A stretch of DNA of 64,000 nt from Brachypodius melanocephalos (Eukaryota > Chordata > Aves > Passeriformes > Pycnonotidae), in contig VZSR01002395.1 of assembly GCA_013398615.1 (NCBI GenBank), positions 4,892,850 through 4,956,849 of the forward strand, read 5' to 3'. Shown here piece after piece: positions 1-11,975 of the stretch. A program made the position numbers and the translations under genes. The notes beneath the pieces are model-generated. The model ran no database searches. It saw only the letters and a program-made list of their open reading frames with translations, and was not told the DNA's origin. Numbering within the stretch: position 1 is the stretch's first letter; every line of letters starts with the position of its first letter.

Positions 1-212
1 TGCTCCCATGAAACAAGGGACAGGAGGAGAGGGAATGGCCTCAGGCTGTGAGGTTGGAAATCAGGAGGAAATTCTCCGTGGAAAAGGTTGTCAGACATTG
101 GAACATTGCCCAGAGTGGAGTCCTCATCCCTGGAGGTGTCCACAGAAGTGACAAGGTGGGATCGGTCACAAGCCTTCTCCATCCCCAATGATTCTGTAAT
201 TCTACAACTGCT
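1..212 (+). mobile_element. CR1 LINE 3' fragment
   Basis: The AGGAGGAAATTCTCCGTGG segment, the ATTGGAACATTGCCCAG-like stretch, TCCCTGGAGGTGTCCA and the ending ATGATTCTGTAATTCTA follow the order of the CR1 3' end. The element is cut by the window start. It differs from the subfamily that is commonest in this window, so it is probably an older copy. Confidence 0.8.
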
Positions 213-1667
213 CTCTCCACGCCTTGCTAAGGAAGAGTGGGTGGGAGGACGGATTCTGAGCAGAAGGGCAAAAAGTTCAACCTTTGTGCCTCATTTTTGG
301 AGGACACTGTGGGGTGAAGCTTGTCAAGGAAGTTGACACAGCATAGCTAGACAGGAGATTTTAAAATTTGACTTCCTGCTACAGGGGAGGTAATAGATGA
401 AAAGATAGTGAATCTTTTTTTAAAGATGACCTGTTGGCCTATAAGCAATTACTGAAAGTACAGGTGACACAGCAACAGTGGAAGGAGGGCTGTAAACACT
501 CTAGCAAGGCTGAAACTCTGGAAAAATCCCAACAATCACCACCAGTGTAAAGTTGCACTTTTTCTAGTGCTGAAGGCTACTTTAGAGGACAAAAGTGAGG
601 AAGACAGAAGTTGCAAAATTATCAGGCCACAGATATACACAGATGTTACAGGAGGCAAGGCTTGGTGAGTCAGAGGCATCAGACACGGCCCTTCAACAAA
701 CTTGAATTAGGCTGGATTCAAAACATCCTCTCTAAATTCCATTCTGCAAGGAACGGCTTCCCCAGCAGGAATATTCAAGAGGGTGGAAGCATCTCTGCCT
801 GAATACCCACACGTGTGTCCCATTGGCCATGGAAGCTCCCTGAAAACCCAGCCAAGGGCTGTAGTTTCCCCACAGAGAGCATCTGCATGTCTGAGGAAGA
901 GGCAACTGAATCAGGGCACAATGGTTTATGTTACAATTATCCTGCTTACGCAAAGGAGACTTAACAAGAACCACTGGCTGCAACAGCCTGGGAGGGTGAT
1001 GAGAAAAACCCCTGTCACCATATGTGAACTCACTGTATGGCTAGCTCACAGAAGGATTTCAAAGTGGAACTGAGTAAATTCAAAGTAGGGAGTTCATTTA
1101 TTCAAAGAACAAAAGAGCCTCTTGAGTCAATACCTTTAAATAACTGTTCTGCAACATCATATTTTACTTCAACTGAAATTGCACTGGAAATAAAAAACAG
1201 CCTTGAGAGAGAACGACAAACTCAGCTGAGAGATGCCAAGAATACACTTTAAAAATGGCAAGAATCACTATCCTTTGCTACAGAAATCAAAGCCACAAGG
1301 CAGAGAGTTTAGATGGCAGTCTCAAAACTGGGCAGAAAACCTTTGGCAGCTGACCAGTAATCCTCACTGCGTGGGTCAGGCTTAGGTGGGAAGCAGCTCA
1401 CTTGTTTTCCAGCAAGAAAGCCAAGAAACAAAGAGGAATGTGAAAAATCTGATGGAATTTCCATGAAGAAGAATCAGGATATAGACCTAAAACTCTTAGA
1501 ATGCACTACCCAAGTTCCCCTATTACTTGTGCCATTTCAAGATCATCTCCGCAGGCAGTTTACTATGAGCACAGTAAAATCAGGAAAAGAGGATGGAAAA
1601 ATGCCCAACATTTCTATACAGTAGGAATCTGGAACCTAGTTATTCCACAAATAAACTTTCCATTGTA

Positions 1668-1802
1668 AAATCCTGGAATGATGTGGGTTGGAAGAGACCT
1701 TGAAGCTCAGCCAGTCCCACCCCCTGCCATGGGCAGGGACACCTTCCACTGTCCCAGGGTGTTCCAAGCCCTGTCCAAGCCTTGGACACTTCCAGGGATG
1801 TT
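1668..1802 (-). mobile_element. CR1 LINE 3' fragment
   Basis: Reverse-oriented CR1 tail: TGGGTTGGAAGAGACCTTGA, then CCATGGGCAGGGACACCTTC and CACTTCCAGGGATG. Only about 135 bp of the 3' end remains, as is usual for 5'-truncated CR1 copies. Confidence 0.88.
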
Positions 1803-3375
1803 TGACAGTTATTTGTTTAAGGGTATTTTCACTATTGCAAGTCCAGCTTAAGGCTCACTTTTGAATTTTGAGATACTGGGTACCCCAAGTACCCAGAGCC
1901 AGGCTCTCTGGAATGGAAAAACTCACTGCCAGTGGCAGCTTCCAAAATCTCGCCAGGAATGCAAACACTTATGCAAGAACTCCTAAAATTAAATGATAGA
2001 CATCTCAGCTGCACCACCTGACTGAGCAGAGGTTTTTGTTGACTATATTCCTCTAAAGCTCATGTGAAGGGGGGAAAGGAAGGAAAAAACCTCCCCTGCA
2101 TTTCTTTCTCACCTGGCAAAACTTTCCACTTGCTCTGCTGTGCTGTGGTCCAGAGCTGCTGCCTGCCAAAACCTCAGGATGCCCCTTCCAGAAGCCTCAC
2201 TGGTACTGTGGCAAGAACTGTTGCTGCATGATTTAGAGCTCTAGAATCAGCCTCCAAAAATCTCATTCCAAATCCATCCCTGTCCCCTGGGGACAGCACC
2301 GAGCTCAGCCAACTTCTAAGTATTTCTGGGCCAACGCCTTTTAAAGATTCTACTAAAATCACGAGGGTTTGTTTCTTACGGATCTTTAACTTCTCCACAC
2401 CTTCATTCCCCTTCTTTTGCTTCCCTGCTGTAAAGTAGGAAAGGTTTAAAAACAAAAACTCTAGAGGAAACATTAGAATAAGCTTCTCTTTAAGCATTTA
2501 TGGGGTTTTGGGGGAAGAATCCAACATGCAAAGGTGCCTGATGCACTCAGGCTTCAAATGCAGCTGGCAGTCCTTCTGCACTACAGTTATACAGCGGTTT
2601 CACACAAAAACCCAACAAAAACAGCTAAAAATGGAACCAGCTGGTAAAATTTAACAGCTAGCTTCTGCTCAGGTAATGCATGTAAAACATATTTAGCTGG
2701 ACATGAGGTCAATACTTCCTTTCAATATGTTCTTCATTCTTTTTCAGTTCAATTGGTACCAGTTTGGGGGATTTTCTGGCATTTTGGCACAGGCTGTAGC
2801 CCCAGCCAGGCTGCTGGCACTGCCAGGCTGGAGGGAGGGCTGCACACACAAGGTGTGTTTTGTCATCTCCCACTCGTCATGTCTGCATAATGTGACTCAA
2901 CTTTCTGGTTTTGGGCTCCTCACCCCAAACACGAGCCCTGGTCACTGTCTACAGCCAAGGGGACAATTGTGCAGCACTTCCTTTGGTCTCTGGTCACAGC
3001 ACTTAAAGCATGACAAAGTTAGAGTGACTCAAGGAAATCTGTCTGAACTTTCTAGTAAAAGTAGTCATGAACAAACTTGTGACGCTAACATTTTTCAGCC
3101 GCTTTAAACGCTGAGAGTAAAATTTATACGGAAATATTTCATGGCTATTGACAAGCTGGAGTCTGAGTAAGCAACATAAATATATGTTTTACACACAGAC
3201 AGAAACACAGACATGCCCAACACACACTTCGTATTTTTGAGAGGAAAAATTAAGTACTTCCATAGGAGTGATCTTTGTCTTGTATCCAACCCTTGGCTCC
3301 TGAACAAAGCCAGACCTGGAGCAAAGCCCACCTGGCTCCACACAGGCTAAGCAGACCTTCAGATCTGAGCTGTTA

Positions 3376-3530
3376 CACAGAATCCCAGACTGCTCTGGGC
3401 TGGAATGGCCCTTACAGACCATCTCATTCCACCCACAGGGATGCCACTCACCATCCCAGGCTGCTCCAAGCCCCATTCACACTGGTCTTGGACATCTCCA
3501 GGGATGGGGCAGCCAGAACCTCGCAGGAGC
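3376..3530 (-). mobile_element. CR1 LINE 3' fragment
   Basis: ACAGAATCCCAGACTGCTCT starts the reverse complement of a CR1 tail, followed by GGCTGCTCCAAGCCCCATTC and ATCTCCAGGGATGGGGCAGC. It is more diverged than neighbouring copies. A 202-codon - strand ORF (3359-3967) runs through it and is spurious. Confidence 0.82.
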
Positions 3531-4459
3531 AAGCAGCAACTGAGCTGCCAGCTTGTGTTTGAAGGCAACCTCATCTTGGCAGTCTTTGCACAGGGGGTTT
3601 GATTTTCTCCACAAGGCTTGGCTGGGCTCTCCTCCACCCTCCTGTCCCGTTGGAGAGGGCGAGCGGTGGCACTTGAGCACACTGGGACAGGCACCTCACT
3701 GCCCCTGCCCCTTCCCCTTCCTGTGGCATGGCTCTCACAACTTCCCCAAGTTCTCTGTCCCCTGGGCAGCTCTGCCAGCCCTGCCCTGCCCACAAGGCTC
3801 TGCTCCTGCTTTTCTCCATTTTCTGCTCCACCACTTGGATTCAGAGTGCCAACAGAGCAAAAAAGGCCAAGCCGTGGCACAAGAGCAAGAGAGGGAGAAA
3901 CCCCAAATTTACATATCCCCTTGTTAAAAGAGCTTTGCAAAATCTGGGACACAAGGGGGACTTTCATGCTCCTCTCTGAGGCACAGAGGATTGGTTCAGG
4001 AAAGTTAAATGAACTATGACTAGTCTCTTACCAAACTACCTAAGCTTCTAATTTAACTATTTCTTAAGACACCAAGAGCTTACTACCCCCTCTGCCAACT
4101 CAAACTCTCTCTCAGCATGGGTGAGTTGGCTCTGTGGTGAAAGGGAAATAATTGACATGTTAAAGGGCAGAGATTACATAGTGCAGGTGTTCCAGAACCT
4201 CTCAAGACTTCTTATAAAGAAAATGTCAATTTGTCAAAGTACAAGGTTATCAGAAGAGAACTAGATCAGTTTAAATAAAACTCTTTAGGGGAGAGTTTAG
4301 CCCCACTTATACTCAAAACTTAAATGAAAACAGTCACTAAGTGGCCAGGAAAGGTCACTCTCAGCTGGGGGAGAACAACCTTGCCCTGCCCACGCCATTC
4401 CTTTCAGATGGTGATTTTGACTCAGATCTGACTTAATGCCTCAGAAGAAGCTGCTTAAT

Positions 4460-4668
4460 TTCACAGAATCATAGTTTGAAGTGACCTTAAAGCCCATCCA
4501 GTGCCACCCTGTGCCAAGGGCAGGGACACCTTCCACTGTCCCAGGTGGCTCCAAGCCCTGTCCAGCCTGTCCTTGGACACTTCCAGGAATGGGACAGCCA
4601 CAGCTTCCCTGGACACCCTGTGCCAGGGCCTCACCACCCTCACAGGGAAGGATTTCTTCCTAATAGCC
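4460..4668 (-). mobile_element. CR1 LINE 3' fragment
   Basis: CACAGAATCATAGTTTGAAG, CTTAAAGCCCATCCAGTGCC and TGTGCCAGGGCCTCACCACC appear in CR1 antisense order, ending with CTCACAGGGAAGGATTTCTT. About 210 bp of the CR1 3' end is kept. Confidence 0.9.
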
Positions 4669-7324
4669 AATATAATTTTCTCTGTATCAAAAACACCCTT
4701 ATAAAAATGTAACTTGCGTTCTACAGGGCACAGGGGAGTTGAAGAGCTCATTGAATAGCACACTGAGTTAATGAATTTGGGATTCTTGGAAAAAGGAATG
4801 TAAGTATCAAAAGCTGGGACTTGGAAGCATGTCCCAGCTGAATGTAGTCACTCACCAAGAAAGCCTGTGTGGACATGTGCTATTCCAAGTGGAAAATGCC
4901 AGAGAAATGCAAGATGTTGGCAGGCTTTGCCATTGGCAAAGAGGTGCTTCTCATTACCATCAGCACAGGCTTCACAGCAGCTCCCTACGGGAACCTTCCC
5001 GTGCCTGGGAAAAGCAGGGAGTCTGAGAGTATCGTCAGTGAAACACACACACACACCCAGATAAAAATACTCTGAATTTAAGGAAAGCCAGGACCTGCTT
5101 CCAGCACCCTCCTCAGTTGCTGTACAAGCTCTTGCTCCCATTTGTGTCAGGTTTTTCACCAGCACTGTCCTAAGTCACAACTGCAGGGCTTTGGTTACAT
5201 GGGGAAAACTCCTTTTTCTTCACAACACAACAGTCCAAACCCACCAGGTTTGTGAGAATTACAGAGTGCTGCCTTTAGCAGGAGATAAAGGGGTGCTACA
5301 CTCAGTGCTATGGTTAGAAACTCATTATCCACTGTGCTTGGATTAAGGAGGAAAAGGATTCAAACAGAACAGCAGCACATGAAGAGTTAGTTCTGTACTT
5401 TATAGAAATTGTCTAGGATAAGAGATGGCCACTATTGCCACATTCACAACACACACCCATACTGACCAAATGAAAGAACAGATGTGCCTCAAAATCTTTT
5501 AAAATTCTCCATTATAGGCCAGTTTTGAAAAACAGAACACAAGAGGATCAACCAGGAAGTTTCTATTTAGTCACATTCCACAGGTCTACAACCACCTCCT
5601 CCCCAAAACGAAGATTTGTTTCCTCCAGGACTGCCAGATGAGGCAGCAGCTGCTGGCTTTGCATAGAGCTCCAGTTTTGCATGTGAGGTCCAAAGGCACA
5701 GTTTTTGGGATGGAGCATGCAAAGTGATGGTGAGTGCCACAGCCAGGGCTGCTCCCCGTTCAGTGCAATCATCCACAGGTGCTGTTTGCTTTCCCTGGGA
5801 TGGGACAGAACAAATCCTCTGCTTGGAGGCATTTACTTCAAGCATCCACTTGACAGAGCAGTAAGTTAAATGCATGAGAAACACGGTTTTAGTAATTAAA
5901 CCCTATTTATAACCTCTACCCTTGAGAAACAGGCATGGTAATAGGGGTGAGGGAGGAAGCACCACCAAATCAAAAGTAACTTCATATCAAATCTGTAAGG
6001 CCAAATCTTTGTATTTAATGGTCTGGCCAAGGCCATGGAGCAGATGGGATGAGACAGCCTGGACATGTGCATCCAAGTCTTACTCCATCAGCTCCATCTA
6101 TCCCAACATTCCACTTATCAGTCCTGCCCTTCATACATGTTTAATAAAATGCAATCCCTTGGGGGCTGGGTCTGCCACTTGCTGCAAGAAATACACACTT
6201 GTACAGATCTTATTATAAGATAAGTGTGCATAAATAAGGACCTTTATAATCCCAGTAAATATTAAAGGATAATTTATTACAGAAAGGCACATTCCTTGGC
6301 AAAGGATATGAGCACTGATAATAATAGTAGGAAAAGAAATTAGAGTCTTACTGATTTATGCTGAAATCATTCTAAGGAAAATACCAGATGAATATCAAAG
6401 ATGAGTCAGTTCAGCAGCTTTACTATCAGGTAACCACAAAAAACCACAGATGTGACTGATACATCTCAAATAGTTCAGGACTTGTGTATGTGGAAGCTTC
6501 TGACCCTGTATTTTGTGTCTCCTTCCTGGACTTGCATTTGGGGAAGCTGGAAAGATGGCAAGACAGATTTTTGTTTGCAGGCTTAGCTGTATTTTTAAAA
6601 ACACACTTTCAACATCCTAAAGTGAAGTAATGATGTTATCAGGAGAAAAGGCAGCTCTGTATCCTTCTCTCCAAGTTACCAGTGCTACCATTCATCTGGG
6701 AGGAGATTAAATATCACAATTAAAGAAGGCTTGCCAGCAGGGCTGTGCAGCCTGGACAGCAGCCCAGGGCTCAGAGACACCACAGGCACCACTCACACCA
6801 GCTCTGACACCAAGCCCAGAGCCTCTGCCCCTTGCACAGAGCAAAGGGCACCCCAGGGCATCATCTCTGTGCTCTGAGGGGTTTCTGTGTGCAACCACAT
6901 GGACTTTATCATGCAAGCACCTGTTTCTCCTCCAGGGATCACTTGAAGAGACTCGGACACTCCCACACTGACTCCTACTCTGGCTGTCAGTCCAGATGCC
7001 AAAAACATCCTTCCCTACACGTGCTGAGAGTCTTGAATTACCAGCACGCAGCAAAAGCATGAGCTGAGCTGGAAGTGTCATCCCCACAAGCCACTCTGTG
7101 GGACACAAAAACATCCTGGGAGAAAAGCTGCAGGGTCTGTGTCCCCTGGCACAGCTGCCAGCTGAGACAGGACCAGCACAGGCTGAGGAAGCACCACTGC
7201 TGACAGCCCACAATGAACCTGTGAGAAGATGAATCCAATCTGGACATCTGTCAATCCAGGGATGGTATTTTTCCTCTCACCAACGCTGTGGGCTTATTTT
7301 TTACAGGAACTGTATCATTCTATA

Positions 7325-7480
7325 TAATACCACAGAAGCCCAGAGTGGTTTGGGTTGGAAAAGACCTTAAAGCCCATCCAGTCCCACCCCCTGCCATGAG
7401 CAGGGACACCTTCCACTATCCCAGGTTGCTCCAAGCCCTGTCCAACCTGGCCTAGGACACCTCCACAATGTCCACCTCGG
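7325..7480 (-). mobile_element. CR1 LINE 3' fragment
   Basis: GAGTGGTTTGGGTTGGAAAA, CTTAAAGCCCATCCAGTCCC and GTTGCTCCAAGCCCTGTCCA identify a reverse-oriented CR1 tail of about 150 bp. Confidence 0.9.
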
Positions 7481-10027
7481 ACTCCTTTTTTTTCTAATTA
7501 TTAGAAATAATTGATATTTCTAAAAGAAGTCCATGAATTCTCACTCGCAGTATCACCACAGTATTTTTCATTTTAAAAAATTAGAGTAAAGTTTAAATGT
7601 TCACTGATTCCTTTTGCTTTCCCCATAATCTGTTTTAAAAAAGAAAAGAAAATATTGGAAGCTTTTGGTGCTTAGTTTGGTCCTGTTTTGGGGACCACTT
7701 TCCCTTGTCCTGGAGCCCACCTCCCACCCCTGCCTCATGGGCTGAGTAACTCTGCTCCAGACGTTGACACACAGGCTACTGGAAATTGGTACAGTCAGGA
7801 AATTTGGGTCATCTCTCTGAGGTAAACAGTAAATGAAAACCCTCAGGAAAGTCTGAATACCAAGGTGGTGAGGGGCTGCTTTTTTTCTTCTTTTTAAAAA
7901 AGGAAGAATTCTTTTGAAAGTATTCTGTTACTACATCACGTTATTATAACCTAGGGCAGTGATGAGGTAATTTCCATTACCAAGGCAGGTTCTGGGATTT
8001 GTTTTCAGACTACTGAGGAAGACACAGTTATATCAGTGCCACAGCAAACCCAGACAAGAGTTCATCACCTCACAGCAAGATCCTGCTGCCCCTGCCCATC
8101 AGATCAAAGACAAATTCTTCCACAAATTATGTGGAGCTTCTGTTTAGAAAGAGACAAATGAAATAAAACCAGACCAGCTGCAAACTCAGTCTAAAAGTGA
8201 GTGGCCCCCAAGCTTTAACTGGAAGCTGAATCCTTAGCTGAGGGAAGGATCTGCTTTTATTGCTTAAATCAAGTACAGATTGTAAGGCACCAATATTTTT
8301 GACACATACTTGCCTATCAATGCCAACTACACAATTAGTTAAGAATTCAGTTTTGCTCCCTCAAGGCCACTCCCCTTCCCCAGATACAGAGGATACATGC
8401 CCTGGAGGATAGGGAGACTCTGCTCCACAGCAGTGTTATGTGTCAGGTAAAAAGTAAATTGGAATTTAATCTCAACTCCACATTCACCATAGGCCATACC
8501 ATACTCTGAGCTTTTACCTCCTGAGCTAAAAATTTTCCATGAAAAACTAAGTATTTTCTCTTATTTTGTAGTCAGTTTTCATATACTTGAACTCCTGGGT
8601 ACAAGGGGGAGACACCGCCTTCTCTGGATGCTATTTGCTGCTATGATGTATTTTCCATCCCAAGCCATTCAATTGCCTTCATGTGATCTGAATTCACAAT
8701 TCCCAAGTCTCCAGTTCCACTGCCAACGCTGTCCTGTTCCAAGCTACATGGAAGTCACATCCCTGAGTACTGCACATCAATTCAAACACTCCAACAGAGC
8801 CATTCCCATTATTCCTGGGGCAAGGTGCACCCAGAAGGTCATTTCTGCATTGCACTGGGTTCAGCCCTTGGCACTGTCAGGAAGAACTGAGGGGATCCAA
8901 AGTGTCACTCAGGTTTGCTCAATGGCTTTGCATAGGAATACCGCTGAGGGAAATACTCAGTGCTCACCCCATGCTCGTGATTTTCCCCCTCTGTAGGATG
9001 AAAATTCACAAACTGGAGGGAAAAACTATGGCAATACCTGAAATATTTCCCATTCTAGCTGGTTTAGGCCAACTGGCAAAAGTAACCTATTCAAAGTGCC
9101 ATGAAAATTATACTCATGATACCAATGTTCAATGGTACATATTCAAGTTAAGATGAAATCAAGCATGCAACCCTAGTGATGCAGCAGCATTGGATAGCTT
9201 TTTTGGGGGGGGGCTTTTTTTCTAATTTTTTAAGGAAAACAAGTCATAAACAGGACTTGGTGCCAAGAGTCAAACTGGTGTTTTTCCAGTGCAGATTGAC
9301 TGGCCACACAGGAAGAAATTAATTTATGTGATTAAAGCATAAATCAATATTTGCATTTCTGTTTTGTTATGGATCCCTGCCACAGGGGAACAACAGAGTG
9401 CAAAAAGGTGGACAGGGCCAACATGAAGATTTGGAGACACAACAGTGCTAGAAGAGCATTGATCTGTACACCATATTTGAAAACCTCTCACTAACGAAAA
9501 GAAAATAAAATAAGCACATCAGTTTTAGATTCATGCTTTCTGTCTGGGATCCTTAGCAGGCTGAACAGCTCTTGGTAACCACAAAGCAGCTGATCCCACG
9601 CATCAGAAGCTTCACGTGCATCACATCCTCCTGAGGTGCAGGAACAGCATCTTCTGCCAGGAACATCCACTGCACTCACAGGTCCTACCCACACCACTGC
9701 TCCTCCCTCGGGGCTGGAGCTTTAACCGGGAGTCTGCATCCCACCATCCACATGGGAAATTCCACACTCATAGCAGTTCAGGCGGCCAAAGGGATTTTCC
9801 CCAAAGGTGGACAAGGTCTGGGCAGGGGTCACACAGCCCCAGCAGCTCCAGCTCACACCAGCTCCCCGGGGATGGGGACAAACCCCAGTGCAAACCCCTG
9901 AGCTGCTGGGGGGAGCACCAGCACAGGAACCGGTCCCACCACTGGTGCAGCAGGACTGGCCAGAGGCCGGACGGAGCAAATCACCCTGCACGTCTGAGGG
10001 TGGGAGCGTGGTCCCAAAGAGGCACAG

Positions 10028-10165
10028 GGACAAAACCAGGGTGTTCCAGGCCAGGCTTGGACGGGCTTGGAGCAACCTGGGCTAGTGGAAGGTGTCCCTG
10101 TGCACGGCAGTGAGTGGGACTGGATGGGCTTTACGGTCTTTTCCAGCCCAAACCATTCCGTTATT
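10028..10165 (+). mobile_element. CR1 LINE 3' fragment
   Basis: CTTGGAGCAACCTGGGCTAG, GTGGAAGGTGTCCCTGTGCA, GGACTGGATGGGCTTTACGG and CCAGCCCAAACCATTCCG form a CR1 3' end on +. It lies immediately left of the CpG island and is the start of the long spurious ORF 10067-11002. Confidence 0.88.
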
Positions 10166-10289
10166 TCGGTCCGCGATCACACCAATGAAAGTGAACAGAA
10201 ACCTGCTAAAGGCCGTGACCAGGAACTCTTACAGGCATTTCTCTCACATCACATCACACCCAAGAGAAAAGCTGCTCTCGCAGGCGTTT

Positions 10290-11215
10290 TGCGAAATATT
10301 CCCCCTGCAGCCGCCCCGCCGCACTTCCCCACAGCTCGCACGGCCGCCTGCCTCACGGCCGGTGCCGCGGGGACAGGGGCCGGGCACGCACCCCCGCCCC
10401 GGCTGAGGATGGAGCTGCAGCACCTGTGCAGGGGCCCCGCGGCCCCGCTGCCACCCCGCTGCCCCCGCGCTGCCTCCCCCGTACCTCTGGGAGCCCTCGC
10501 CGCGGAGCGAGGGGGCGGCCGGGCGGGCCCGGGGGTGTCCGCACAGGGACTGCTCCCCGCGGGGGCTCCGCGGGCCCCGGACCGGACCGTCCCGCCGCGG
10601 GGGCGGCTCCGCACCGGCCCCGGGGGCGGCTCCGCACCGGCCCCGGCGCCGCTCCTCGCCCGCCCCGCGGCCGCTCCGGGCCCGCTGACCCCGCTCCCAC
10701 CCCGCGCTTACGGCTCCGGGCTCCGCTGGGCGCGCCGCGTTCCCGCTCCCTCCGCGGGACACTCCGCGCTCCGGGCGGGGAGGGGCCCGCGCCGCCACCG
10801 CCTCTTAAGGAGGATCCAGGAGCTGGCCGGAGCTGTGGGGACAGCGGCTGTGAGGGGGACAGGGGGTGTGCAGGAGACAGGGGGTGTGCAGGAGACAGGG
10901 GGTGAGAGGGCGACAGCGGCTGTGAGAGGGGACAGCGGATTGAAAGGGGGCAGCAGCTGTGAGAGGGGACAGCGGATTGAAAGGGGACAGCGTCTATGTT
11001 AGGGGACAGCGGCTGTGTGAGGGACAGCGTCTATGTTAGGGGACAAAAGCTGTGAGCCGGGACAGGCTCTGTGTGTGAGGGGACAGGCTCTGTGTGTGAG
11101 GGGACAGCGGCGGGGCCGCGGCGGCTCTGTCCCCCTGGGCGCTGCGATACCCGGGCCGAAGGGACGGAGGAGCCCCGGGCGCTTGGCCGGAGCCGGAGCG
11201 AGCGACCGATGTGGC
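10290..11215. promoter_or_regulatory. CpG island, candidate promoter or first exon of an unidentified transcript
   Basis: About 0.5 kb (10300-10830) is extremely GC-rich with dense CpG, and a second CpG-dense patch lies at 11105-11210, with a G-rich minisatellite between them. On the - strand there are two consensus splice donors: CCAGAG|GTACGG (last exon base 10485) and GAGCC|GTAAGC (last exon base 10712). This suggests a leftward transcript whose first exon lies in the island. In mammals PLA2G4A sits on this side of PTGS2 and is transcribed away from it, so it is a candidate, but no coding exon was recognised. The long ORFs in both directions here are what high GC produces by chance. Confidence 0.6.
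10836..11113 (+). repeat. G-rich minisatellite, unit about 20-22 bp
   Basis: Roughly a dozen degenerate copies of a unit close to GGGGACAGCGGCTGTGAGA run in tandem. Variants such as GGGGACAGCGGATTGAAA, GGGGACAGCGTCTATGTTA and GACAGGCTCTGTGTGTGAG recur in adjacent pairs, which indicates growth by unequal exchange or slippage. The tract splits the CpG island and is likely to vary in copy number between individuals. Confidence 0.85.
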
Positions 11216-11761
11216 AGAAAACAGTAATCAAATAAATGGAATTTGCATTAAAGTATCCCTTGCTTTAAAAACCCCTTGCTGTCGCGGCGGCGGTGGGTGT
11301 TACTGTGGGAATATGCCTTCCTCAAGGTGTTTGATGCAGCAGATGTCACCACAAAACACTCTCATTCTCTGCAAGTACCTCGCGAACATTTGCACGTGTA
11401 ACACTTTCGCTTACAGACTCTTTGTTTTGAAAGGATGGGTGTTGAAATGGCAGTGACTGTGCCCTGTGAACCTCGGCCAGGTCCACCAAGGTGTTGCTTG
11501 ATCACTCAGTCCCCTTTAGTCCACTTTACACTTCTAGCTAAAAACTGAATTTGGAGTCGTTATTAATTCTTTCACCCTTTGTGATGATTAAAGAAGACCT
11601 TAGAATTCCCTTCGATTCATTCACATTTTTTCTGTTTTGCTTTAATAGATTTAAAACTGAGGTGTTTTGAAATATACTGAAATTGGAAATTTTATTTCTA
11701 AATTTTATTATTTGCTGCATCGTTTCCTGCTAAACAGAGCTGAAGGAGGGCAGGTTTAGAT

Positions 11762-11975
11762 CAAGATTTGTTCCCTGTGAGGGTGGGCAGGCCCTGGCTC
11801 AGGGTGCCCAGAGCAGCTGTGGCTGCCCCTGGATCCCTGGCAGTGTCCCAGGCCAGGTTGGACATTGGGGCTTGGAGCGCCCTGGGATAGAGGAAGGTGT
11901 CCCTGCCATGGCAGGGTGGCACTGGATGGGCTTTAGGGTCCCCTCCAACCCAAACTATTCCAGGAGTCCATGATC
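11762..11975 (+). mobile_element. CR1 LINE 3' fragment
   Basis: GTGAGGGTGGGCAGGCCCTG, CAGAGCAGCTGTGGCTGCCC, AGGAAGGTGTCCCTGCCATG and CACTGGATGGGCTTTAGGGT give a well-preserved CR1 3' end of about 210 bp. Confidence 0.92.

Larger units (their letters stand above)
213..10027. other. Left intergenic or intronic DNA between CR1 pieces
   Basis: Apart from the four CR1 fragments listed separately at 1668, 3376, 4460 and 7325, I recognise no coding exon, RNA gene or other element here. ORFs of 60-200 codons occur on both strands but overlap each other, lack family resemblance and often run through CR1 or GC-rich patches. If a leftward gene starts in the CpG island at 10.3-11.2 kb, this stretch would be its first intron; phospholipase A2 group IVA coding exons were looked for by eye and not found. 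Confidence 0.6.

Noticed and set aside
3359..3967. 202-codon - strand ORF
   Set aside because: Its 3' third is antisense CR1 and the rest has no family resemblance. Competing frames cover the same DNA on the + strand.
10244..10798. 184-codon - strand ORF in the CpG island
   Set aside because: Low-complexity Gly/Arg/Ala/Pro translation with no recognisable domain. It overlaps several other frames of the same kind and is a by-product of few stop codons in GC-rich sequence.
10067..11002. 311-codon + strand ORF
   Set aside because: It begins in a CR1 tail, crosses the CpG island and ends in the minisatellite. Composition is dominated by Pro, Ala, Arg and Gly, as expected from GC-rich DNA, and similar long frames exist on the opposite strand.
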